Below are positions 57,280 to 64,000 of a stretch of DNA of 64,000 nucleotides, piece after piece. Numbering within the stretch: the first letter of the stretch is position 1; every line of letters starts with the position of its first letter. The notes beneath the pieces are model-generated. The model was given only the letters and a program-made list of their open reading frames with translations, was not told where the DNA came from and ran no database searches. Source of the DNA: an uncultured Collinsella sp. (lineage in GTDB: Bacteria; Actinomycetota; Coriobacteriia; Coriobacteriales; Coriobacteriaceae). The translations under genes were made by a program, and so were the position numbers. The stretch spans positions 51,696-115,695 of the forward strand of contig UQXA01000003.1 of assembly GCA_900544865.1 (NCBI GenBank), written 5' to 3'.

Positions 57280-58602
57280 CTAATCGTCCTTGTTGTCCTT
57301 CATGACAACGGTGGTCTCGGTGTGGCTGAAGGTGTCGTGCTTCTCGGTCAGGTCGAGCTCGCCGCAGTAGCAATCGGCGTGGGTGGCCTCGTTGGCCGTC
57401 TTGAGCTGGCCCACCAGCAGCACGTCTGCGATGACCACGATGATCAGCGGCGCGACGATGTTGATGAGGATGCCCTCGACATCGAAGGTGAGGTAGTCCG
57501 GATTGAAGGCGTTCTCTCCCATAAAGAGGATCTGGGAGAGGACAAACCCGATCACAAAGAACAGCACCGAGGCGATGGCGAGCTTGGGCTTGGAGCAGGG
57601 GAGCTCGCCGACCATGCGACCGGTCTGGCCGTTCATGGCAAACAGGTAACTCTTGCCGTTCCACGAGGTGGAGAGCATCCACACGGGGAACAGGGCGTAG
57701 TCGCTGTCTTCCCAGGTGTAGTCGAGCTGCTTGCTTTCAACCGTGGCGTCGTCATACTCGTCGACGACGGTCTCGCGCAGGGCCGAAATCGTACTTTCTT
57801 CCATACGACGCTCGGCGCGCGTCTTGCAGGTTTCGCAATCCTCGTCGTAGCGGTTGGCGATGTAGCCGGGCATATAAGCGACCGAGAACGGGCGCAGCGC
57901 GTCGTAGTCAAACGGCTCGATGGCGTCCATATGGCCGTCGGGCATCTTGGACGATCCGTCGACGGGCACGCGCTCAAACGAGATATTTCCCTTGCGGTAG
58001 GCATCGTAGTGGTCGGTGGTCGTGACGGTGCGGTCGGATTCTTCGGTTACGGTCTCGTTGGTCGCATCAAAGCACACTTCGCCGTCCACGCGGGCGCCGT
58101 AGAGCCAAAACGGCACGTAAACGCCTTGGACCTCGTCGATGTGGTTGCCGGTGACAAAGCTCTTGGGCAGCAGGATTTTGCCCTTGTAGTGGTCTTTGAG
58201 CGCGGCCATGACATCGTCGCGCTCGAGCTTAAACGGAATCACCAGGTCGGGTGAGAAATCGCCCGAGAGCTGGCCGGGCGCCACGGCAGAGTTGCCGCAG
58301 TATGGGCAGGTGGTAACGGCGACGGTGCCGTCCGAGACCAGCTCGGCACCGCACGACGAGCAGATGTAGCCGGCGTTTTGAGCCAGCTCCTGCACGGCAT
58401 CGTCGGCAGCAGGTTTGGGAGCCGCGGCTGCGGCATCGGCTTTGGCATCTGCCTTGTCCTGGCGCTCGCGATAGAGGGCCTCGACTTCTTCGACTTCAAA
58501 ACGCGAATCGCAGTAGTCGCAGACGAGCTTTTGCTCGGCACTGGCAAAGTGAAGGGGGCCGCCACACGCGGGGCACTGATAGTTGACGCTCTCGAAGGCC
58601 AT
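57280..58602 (-). CDS. Zinc-ribbon membrane protein (TFIIB-type ribbon)
   Basis: A 440-residue protein. Two N-terminal zinc ribbons (CPACGG with CDYC at about 10-33, and CSSCG with CPYCG at about 80-102) precede a large soluble domain with VYVPFWLYGA. Two hydrophobic helices (about 345-395) follow. This is the family seen next to SPFH/YdjI-type proteins. It is 48 bases from the SPFH gene and 24 from the DUF4428 gene, in one operon. Function unknown; likely membrane stress or envelope role. Confidence 0.75.
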   Translation of the reverse strand: MAFESVNYQCPACGGPLHFASAEQKLVCDYCDSRFEVEEVEALYRERQDKADAKADAAAAAPKPAADDAVQELAQNAGYICSSCGAELVSDGTVAVTTCPYCGNSAVAPGQLSGDFSPDLVIPFKLERDDVMAALKDHYKGKILLPKSFVTGNHIDEVQGVYVPFWLYGARVDGEVCFDATNETVTEESDRTVTTTDHYDAYRKGNISFERVPVDGSSKMPDGHMDAIEPFDYDALRPFSVAYMPGYIANRYDEDCETCKTRAERRMEESTISALRETVVDEYDDATVESKQLDYTWEDSDYALFPVWMLSTSWNGKSYLFAMNGQTGRMVGELPCSKPKLAIASVLFFVIGFVLSQILFMGENAFNPDYLTFDVEGILINIVAPLIIVVIADVLLVGQLKTANEATHADCYCGELDLTEKHDTFSHTETTVVMKDNKDD

Positions 58603-58626
58603 GATCGGTCCTTTCGCTGCCGGAGG

Positions 58627-59364
58627 CTATGCGCCGATGGCGCCGCCGCAGTATTCGCAGCGCCCGCTGGCATCGGGAATGGTGGTTGCACCGCAGAAGG
58701 GGCAGGTGACCGCGGTCTTGGGGGCCTTGGCGGCCACGACGCTGTCGCGCGTCTCCTGGCGCAGCTGCACCAGCGCGTCGCGGACCTCGGTTGCCTGGCG
58801 CTTGGCCTCGCGGTATTCGATGGAACCGCGCTGATCGATGGTGGAGTCGTTCACGCGTAGGTTGATCTCGGTAAAGTACGGCGTGTTGACATGGATGGTC
58901 AGATTGAAGTCGTAATCCAGGTCGTAGCGCGGCGGGTTGTAGCTCTCGCGCTCGCCGTCCTTGGTCTCGCGATAGATCTCGGTGCGATGCTCGTCGATAT
59001 CCATATCGCAGCCGAGTACCTGTGAGAACTCGATGATGTCGGGATTGGCGTCGCGCCAGCGGCTCTGCGAAGTGATGATCAGCAGGCCCGCGTCTTCGTC
59101 GAGCATGATGTTGGTGCGCCCGGCAGAGAGCGTGCGCGTGGGGTTGAACGACGCCAGGCGTTCGGCATTGGCCTCGCGGTAGGCGAGTTGCTCGCGGATA
59201 TCGTCCGCGGTGCTGGAGCGATGGCCGTGGAAGAAGGGGGAGAGCTTGCCGGCGCGCTCTTTGCACAGGTAGCCTTCGTTGATCTTGGTCTTCCCCAAAA
59301 GCCCCAGCTCGGTACCGCAAATCGCGCACTCTTTCTTCTCGAACATCTTGTCAAAGAAGCCCAT
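58627..59364 (-). CDS. DUF4428 / zinc-ribbon protein
   Basis: A 245-residue protein. The N-terminal DUF4428 domain has CAICGTELGLLGKTKINEGY followed by LCKERAGKLSPFF; the usual final Cys of the zinc site is replaced (ERAG for xxCxxK). The middle is an untyped domain, and the C-terminus is a zinc ribbon CPFCGATTIPDASGRCEYCG. It heads the three-gene operon with the SPFH protein. Confidence 0.75.
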   Translation of the reverse strand: MGFFDKMFEKKECAICGTELGLLGKTKINEGYLCKERAGKLSPFFHGHRSSTADDIREQLAYREANAERLASFNPTRTLSAGRTNIMLDEDAGLLIITSQSRWRDANPDIIEFSQVLGCDMDIDEHRTEIYRETKDGERESYNPPRYDLDYDFNLTIHVNTPYFTEINLRVNDSTIDQRGSIEYREAKRQATEVRDALVQLRQETRDSVVAAKAPKTAVTCPFCGATTIPDASGRCEYCGGAIGA

Positions 59365-59477
59365 GGCTGCCTCCCATCAACAGGTAGCGTGTGTCACTTT
59401 TGATGATGGGGGAGTGCACGATCTTTCACGATACCCAGACGGCTCAACGAGTCTCCACAACTGGGACACATGGCCCA

Positions 59478-59553
59478 TTTTTGACTAGTCACCGGGGACG
59501 TTCTTCGGCCACTCATTGGGGACGTGCTTAAATGAGTGGTGCTTAAATGAGTG
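59478..59553. repeat. Dispersed GTCCCC-type intergenic repeat, copy 3
   Basis: Modules GACTAGTCACCGGGGACGTT and CATTGGGGACGTGCTTAAAT then two AAATGAGTGGTG units. They relate to the copies at 3084 and 7624. The block abuts the truncated LuxR gene and has replaced its start. Confidence 0.65.
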
Positions 59554-59805
59554 GTGGAGGCCGCGGAGCCCACGTCCGATGAACGCCTCGATGCCTTCGT
59601 CGTCACCTTTGGGCTTACAAGGCGCGAGCGCGATATTCTTGAGGTCTTGGTCGTTTCGGACCAGAGCGTCCAGGACATCGCCACAACGCTTTTCCTCTCG
59701 CGCTCCACGCTCTACCGCCACATTTCCTCGATCAACAAAAAGACCGACACCGCCTCGCGTGTGGCCCTTATCAACTTCTTCTGGTCCTGGACGCCCAAGG
59801 ACTAG
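59551..59805 (+). pseudogene. LuxR HTH domain, N-terminally truncated
   Basis: An 84-residue frame with only a LuxR-type HTH (LTRRERDILEVLVVSDQSVQ then FLSRSTLYRHISSINKK). Relatives in Coriobacteriia have a long membrane sensor domain in front. Here the sequence before the HTH is a dispersed repeat, so the rest has been lost. GTG 59551 would be the only start and lacks a good ribosome-binding site. Confidence 0.65.
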
Positions 59806-59819
59806 CTAATCCTCCAATA

Positions 59820-59886
59820 AGTTGCGGTGGAATAGTCCCTAAATTAAAGTCATGGGGCTTTAAACAGGAACTATTCCACCGCAACT
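59820..59886. repeat. Long hairpin repeat between the LuxR remnant and the P-type ATPase
   Basis: AGTTGCGGTGGAATAGT pairs exactly with ACTATTCCACCGCAACT, with an inner TTAAAG/CTTTAA pair. It lies at the 3' side of the P-type ATPase gene and may end its transcript. It resembles the other dispersed hairpins in form but not in sequence. Confidence 0.65.
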
Positions 59887-59980
59887 ACTGAGGGGACAGA
59901 CTGCGACAGCGGCAGAGGCAACGGCGTCGGCAGCCGCGGTAGCGGTAACGGCAGCTGGCGGGGTGTTTTCCGTCTGCTCG

Positions 59981-62749
59981 CTACAGTAGCTCGCCGTGGC
60001 GGGCGATGTAGCGGCGCTTTGCCAGCTGGGTGAGCGCGATGTAGGCGGAGACGATGCCGATGAGCAGCGCGAAGAAGCTCGCCGGCAGCGGCATGAGGCC
60101 GAGCGCATCGGCGATGGGGCTTGCCGGTAGCCAGGTGACGAGTGCCAGGCCCAGTACGGTGAGAACGCACAGGGCGGGCGCGGCGTGATCGCGCAGGCTC
60201 GGCAGATGCGGGGAGCGCAGCATGTGGATCACGAGTGTCTGCGACCACATGGACTCGACAAACCAACCACTCTGGAAGAGCGCCGCAAAGGCCGCCATGC
60301 CCGCGACGTCGCCCGCGGCGGCAAGCTCGGACCAGCTTGCGCCCACGGTGGCAGGGCACACCACAAAGAAGAGCGCGGCGAAGGTCACGATGTCAAACAG
60401 CGAGCTCACGGGGCCCAGCTCGAGCATAAAGCCCTTGATGGACGCAGCGTCCCAGGCGCGCGGACGGGCAGTCCAGGCGTCATCGACGGTGTCCCACGGC
60501 AGCGCGATGCACACGATCTCGTAGACCAGCGACAGCAGCACCAGCTGCAGGGCGCTCATGGGCAAAAACGGCAAGAACAGGCTCGCGACGGTCACGGACA
60601 GCACGTTGCCAAAGTTGGAGCTCACCGTGGTCTTGAGGTACTTGAGCAGGTTGCCGTAGGTGCGGCGGCCTTCGATGATGCCGCGCTCGAGCACACCCAG
60701 GTCCTTCTGAAGCAAGATGATATCGGCGGATTCCTTGGCAATGTCGACGGCCGAATCGACCGAGATGCCGCAGTCGCTCGCACGCATGGCGGCGGCGTCG
60801 TTGATGCCGTCGCCCATAAAGCCCACGGTGTGGCCGAGCAGCTCGCGCATGACGCGCACCAGGCGCGCCTTCTGCAGCGGCGAGAGCTTGGCGAAGAGGT
60901 GGGTTTTCTCGGCGCGCTCGGCAAGTTCGGCGTCATCGAGCGCATCGATCTCGGAGCCGAGCAAGACGTTGCTCGCATCGATGCCGATCTGCTCGCAGAC
61001 GGTGGCGGCGACGCGGTCGTTGTCGCCGGTCAGGACCTTGACCGCTACGCCCTTGGCCTCGAGGGTTGCGACGGCGCCCGCGGCACTTGCTTTGGGAGGA
61101 TCGAGGAAGGCCAAAAAGCCCATCAGCACCATGTCGCACTCGTCGGCAATGCCAAACTCGCCCACGCAGCGCGGATCGGTCTTCTGCGCCACGGCAATCA
61201 CGCGCAGGCCCTCGGCGTTGAGCTCGGCGATCTGCTTGCGAATCTGGGCGAGCTTATCTTCGGTGAGCGGCTGGGCGATGCCATCGACTTCGACAAAGGA
61301 GCAGATCTCGAGCATTTCCTCGGCAGCGCCCTTGGTGACCATCTGGGTTTTGCCTTGGGCATCGGCGACAACTACGCTCAGGCGACGGCGCGAGAAATCG
61401 AAGGGCACCTCGTCGACCTTGGTGTAGCGATCGCGCAGGCTCTGGCCCAACATGGGATTGGGCACGACGGTCGAGGGCGTCACGTCGGCACGGTCGATTA
61501 CGGCCAGGTCGATAAGGTTTTTGAGGCCGGTCTGGAAGAAGCTGTTCAAAAACGCATGGCGCAGCACACGTGCGTCCTCATTGCCGTCGGTGTTGAGGTA
61601 GCGCTCGAGCACGATGCGGTCTTCGGTGAGGGTGCCGGTCTTGTCGCAGCACAGGACATCCATGGCACCCAGGTTTTGGATCGCTGGCAGCTCCTTGACG
61701 ATTACTTGGCGACGGGCGAGGTCCTTGGCGCCCTGCGACAGGCTCGTGGTCACGATGACGGGAAGCATCTGCGGCGTGATGCCAACAGCCACGCTCGTGG
61801 CGAACAGCAGCGCGTCGATGACATTGCCCTTGGTGGCGGCGTTGATGGCAAAGACGGCCGGCGCCATAACGAGCATGAGGCGTACGAGCAACATGGAGAC
61901 GCTCGAGACGCCGCGGTCAAACGCGCTTTTCTCGCCGCGCCCGTTGAGCATCTTGGCGATGCCACCCAGGTAAGTATCCGAGCCGGTGGCAACGACAAGC
62001 GCCATGGCGGCGCCGTTTTGCACGGAGGTGCCGGTAAAGACGATGTTCTTGCAGGCAGAGAGTGGCAGCGCGGAGCCGTCGGCACCCTCGACGACGGTGA
62101 TGGCAGTGGTCTTCTCGACGGCCTCGCTCTCGCCGGTGAGCGCGGACTCAATCACAAACAGATCGCGCGCGGTGATGACGCGGGCATCGGCCGGCACCAT
62201 ATCTCCGGCAGAGAGGCGGATCACATCACCGGGGACGAGCTCGTCGAAGGGGATCTCGACGCGCTCGCTGTCGCGCAGGGCGGTGCAAGTGTTGGAGACC
62301 AGGTCCTTGAGGGCCTCGGCCGCATTGCCGCTGCGGGCTTCTTGGATAAACTTCATACCGCCCGATACCAGCAACATGATGCCGATGACGATGACCGTGG
62401 AGGGGTCGCGCTGCGGTTCGGGTACGGCGAGCACGTCGATGTAGAGCGAGACCAGCGCGAGAGCGGCGAGGATGCCGGCGAAGGGGTCGACAAAGGCGTC
62501 GGCGATACGGCGGACGAGCGTCTTGGTCGGCGCCTCGATGGTGTTGGGGCCGGAGGCGTCCAGGCGCTCGGTTGCCTGCTCGGCGGTGAGGCCGCTTGCC
62601 GTGGCGTCGAGCAGCACGAGGGCGTCCTCGGCGCTATGGGTGGCGGCGAATATGGTGTTCTTGGACAGGCCGGTGTGAGCGGCAGGGCGCGCCGTGCGGC
62701 GGCGCTTGGAGATAGCTTCGAGTACCGTGGCGGTTTTGAGCATCAGCAT
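59981..62749 (-). CDS. mgtA: MgtA-type magnesium-translocating P-type ATPase
   Basis: A 922-residue P-type ATPase (type IIIB) that imports Mg at the cost of ATP. Motifs: TGES in the actuator domain, phosphorylation site DKTGTLT, TGDNDR, and hinge GDGINDAAAMRASDCGISVD. About ten membrane helices. The N-tail of about 50 residues is basic. It stands alone; the upstream region holds a hairpin repeat and no visible Mg-sensing leader. With the MgtE/NRMT operon at 16.4 kb it gives the cell two Mg import systems. Confidence 0.92.
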   Translation of the reverse strand: MLMLKTATVLEAISKRRRTARPAAHTGLSKNTIFAATHSAEDALVLLDATASGLTAEQATERLDASGPNTIEAPTKTLVRRIADAFVDPFAGILAALALVSLYIDVLAVPEPQRDPSTVIVIGIMLLVSGGMKFIQEARSGNAAEALKDLVSNTCTALRDSERVEIPFDELVPGDVIRLSAGDMVPADARVITARDLFVIESALTGESEAVEKTTAITVVEGADGSALPLSACKNIVFTGTSVQNGAAMALVVATGSDTYLGGIAKMLNGRGEKSAFDRGVSSVSMLLVRLMLVMAPAVFAINAATKGNVIDALLFATSVAVGITPQMLPVIVTTSLSQGAKDLARRQVIVKELPAIQNLGAMDVLCCDKTGTLTEDRIVLERYLNTDGNEDARVLRHAFLNSFFQTGLKNLIDLAVIDRADVTPSTVVPNPMLGQSLRDRYTKVDEVPFDFSRRRLSVVVADAQGKTQMVTKGAAEEMLEICSFVEVDGIAQPLTEDKLAQIRKQIAELNAEGLRVIAVAQKTDPRCVGEFGIADECDMVLMGFLAFLDPPKASAAGAVATLEAKGVAVKVLTGDNDRVAATVCEQIGIDASNVLLGSEIDALDDAELAERAEKTHLFAKLSPLQKARLVRVMRELLGHTVGFMGDGINDAAAMRASDCGISVDSAVDIAKESADIILLQKDLGVLERGIIEGRRTYGNLLKYLKTTVSSNFGNVLSVTVASLFLPFLPMSALQLVLLSLVYEIVCIALPWDTVDDAWTARPRAWDAASIKGFMLELGPVSSLFDIVTFAALFFVVCPATVGASWSELAAAGDVAGMAAFAALFQSGWFVESMWSQTLVIHMLRSPHLPSLRDHAAPALCVLTVLGLALVTWLPASPIADALGLMPLPASFFALLIGIVSAYIALTQLAKRRYIARHGELL

Positions 62750-63186
62750 AGGGTCCTCCTTGTTGAAGGGAGTTAGCGTACGTGTCGTATTTGCTTCAAA
62801 AAACCTAGATGTCGCTCACGTCAAGCTCGCGAACCGCCACAAAGGGGACAGGCACCTTTGTGGCGGTTTTGACGATCGGTTCGTGCGCTTATGCGAATAC
62901 GGAATCCTCGCGGCGTGCCGAGGGCGACATGCAGGTTTTTCGACTATGACTGCCTTCCATGGCACACCTCCTTATGGATGGGCGCAGCGCGCTTTGGGTA
63001 TCTCGTACCCTTTCTAATCCGCCCGTATTCTTGATGAGGGGGTTTGACATGTCAACCCCCATTGTTCAGAAAACCATTGCCCCTGACAAAGCCTTTACTG
63101 AATGCCGTGGCCTCAAAGTGCGCCCGCATCGATGCTCTGCCTGCGCTAAACTGAAGAGCATGTACGCGATTACGAGAGGAGCCCGC
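62750..63186. other. Intergenic region between mgtA and pyrE
   Basis: Divergent promoters are expected here. Apart from the hairpin repeat at 62832-62870, I see no gene. Longer readings of pyrE into this region lack a ribosome-binding site. A TTGACATGTCAA palindrome at about 63044-63055 may be a control site for pyrE. Confidence 0.45.
62832..62870. repeat. Hairpin repeat of the CCACAAAGG family, copy 2
   Basis: AACCGCCACAAAGG pairs with CCTTTGTGGCGGTT. Its loop GGACAGGCA is the inverse of the loop at 25778-25826 with small changes. Confidence 0.65.
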
Positions 63187-63870
63187 ATGGAGGCTTACAA
63201 GCAAGAGTTCATCAAGTTCATGGTCGAGTCCGACGTTCTTAAGTTCGGCAGCTTTACGCTCAAGAGCGGCCGTCAGTCCCCGTTTTTTATGAACGCCGGC
63301 GCCTACGTGACGGGCTATCAGCTCAAGAAGCTGGGCGAGTATTACGCCCAGGCCATCCACGATAACTTTGGCGACGACTTTGATGTGCTGTTTGGACCGG
63401 CCTACAAGGGTATTCCGCTGGCCGTCGTGACCGCGATTGCCTACCACGAGCTGTACGGCAAGGAGGTCAAGTATTGCTGCGACCGCAAGGAGGCCAAGGA
63501 CCACGGCGCCGACAAGGGCAACCTGCTGGGCTATGAGCCCCAGGACGGCGACCGCGTGGTCATGGTCGAGGATGTCACCACCAGCGGCAAGTCCATCGAC
63601 GAGACCTATCCCAAGGTTAAGGCTGCTGCCGACGTCGAAATCAAGGGTCTGATCGTGTCCCTCAACCGCATGGAGGTCGGCAAGGGCGGCGTGACCACCG
63701 CACAGAAGGAGATCGAGGCCAAGTACGGTTTCCCCGTCGCGAGCATCGTTTCCATGGCCGAGGTCGTCGAGACCCTCTACAACCACGAGATCGATGGCAA
63801 GGTCGTCATCGATGACGAGCTCAAGGCCGCCATCGACGCTTACTACGAGCAGTACGGAGCTCGGGAGTAG
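63187..63870 (+). CDS. pyrE: Orotate phosphoribosyltransferase
   Basis: A 227-residue cytoplasmic enzyme of pyrimidine synthesis (orotate plus PRPP to OMP). The flexible-loop region CDRKEAKDHGADKGNL and the PRPP-binding motif VVMVEDVTTSGKS (about 119-131) are clear, as is FGPAYKGIPLA. ATG 63187 has GAGAGGAG in front. No other pyr gene is in the window. A hairpin follows the stop by 4 bases. Confidence 0.93.
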   Translation: MEAYKQEFIKFMVESDVLKFGSFTLKSGRQSPFFMNAGAYVTGYQLKKLGEYYAQAIHDNFGDDFDVLFGPAYKGIPLAVVTAIAYHELYGKEVKYCCDRKEAKDHGADKGNLLGYEPQDGDRVVMVEDVTTSGKSIDETYPKVKAAADVEIKGLIVSLNRMEVGKGGVTTAQKEIEAKYGFPVASIVSMAEVVETLYNHEIDGKVVIDDELKAAIDAYYEQYGARE

Positions 63871-63873
63871 GTA

Positions 63874-63901
63874 GTTACGCGGGTTTACCAACCCGCGTAA
63901 C
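63874..63901 (+). terminator. Hairpin after pyrE
   Basis: GTTACGCGGGTT pairs perfectly with AACCCGCGTAAC around a 4-base loop. No T-run. Confidence 0.65.
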
Positions 63902-64000
63902 CAGTTGACGCTGCAAACCCGCCAGAGCGGCAATCTGCCTTTCAGCTTCGGCGGCATGACCAGAAGGTCAATGCCGCCTCGTTTCAAGGCACCTTGCTCG
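63902..64000. other. Window end, unassigned
   Basis: Contains an inverted pair GGCGGCAT/ATGCCGCC with GACC/GGTC inside. On the minus strand an open frame runs in from the window edge, but its codon pattern past pyrE is only the shadow of that gene. No gene is called. Confidence 0.3.

Noticed and set aside
56542..58254. A 570-codon plus-strand frame opposite the SPFH and zinc-ribbon genes
   Set aside because: It spans the gap between two well-supported genes on the other strand and is low in complexity.
60185..62776. An 863-codon plus-strand frame opposite mgtA
   Set aside because: Shadow of the P-type ATPase codons; no motif, no ribosome-binding site.
63052..63987. A 311-codon minus-strand frame opposite pyrE
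   Set aside because: Antisense to pyrE; the few extra codons beyond pyrE give no recognisable protein.

Overview
The window looks like the chromosome of a high-GC gut Actinomycetota of the Coriobacteriia, most like Collinsella. This is an inference from base composition, the mix of protein families (NRAMP-related Mg transporter, actinobacterial-type IHF, LuxR-type signalling) and the dispersed GTCCCC-type intergenic repeats. No rRNA, tRNA or CRISPR array was found. Two chromosomal blocks (1-29508 and 54528-64000) flank a lower-GC 25-kb element.

Left block: an ABC-2 exporter (first gene cut by the window edge) and a MacB/FtsX-type ABC exporter with a methyltransferase (1-7376); a DUF362 ferredoxin; an alpha/beta hydrolase; a hemolysin III protein; a CorC-type CBS protein; a free-standing cyanophycin-synthetase-type N-domain; YtxH and PRC-barrel proteins; a polysaccharide deacetylase with substituted catalytic residues; a magnesium locus (MgtE regulatory module fused to an unusual membrane domain, then an NRAMP-related transporter); an OatA-like acyltransferase; ribokinase, nucleoside hydrolase, luxS and a DUF4867 gene. 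It ends in a two-component locus of a 7TM sensor, a histidine kinase and a NarL-type response regulator.

The 25-kb element (29509-54527) is inserted inside that response regulator. It encodes a tyrosine integrase, a DUF3173 excisionase-like protein, MobC and a relaxase, but no coupling protein or type IV secretion genes, so it is best called an integrative mobilizable element. It also carries plasmid- or phage-like maintenance genes: replisome organizer, DnaC-like loader, SSB, ParA with a partner, an IHF homologue, a sigma factor and an XRE regulator. A run of small accessory genes (31-37 kb) looks like phage morons: most have their own near-identical promoter, leader hairpin and terminator.

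The main discovery is at the ends. The element's replication initiator gene is itself split by the attachment site. Its ribosome-binding site and first 29-30 codons lie at the left end (29509-29595, minus strand), and the remaining 352 codons lie at the right end (53469-54527, minus strand). Joining the ends in a circle restores one 381-residue protein in frame, and the same recombination restores a 206-residue response regulator in the host. Integration therefore breaks the element's replication gene and a host signalling gene together, and excision repairs both. Iteron-like repeats inside the initiator gene (53943-54059) are a likely origin, so replication should be possible only in the circle.

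Right block: a lipoprotein; a cluster of an SPFH protein with two zinc-ribbon proteins; a LuxR HTH remnant; a large MgtA-type P-type ATPase (a second magnesium system); and pyrE. Repeats of several hairpin families and a MITE-like element lie between genes.
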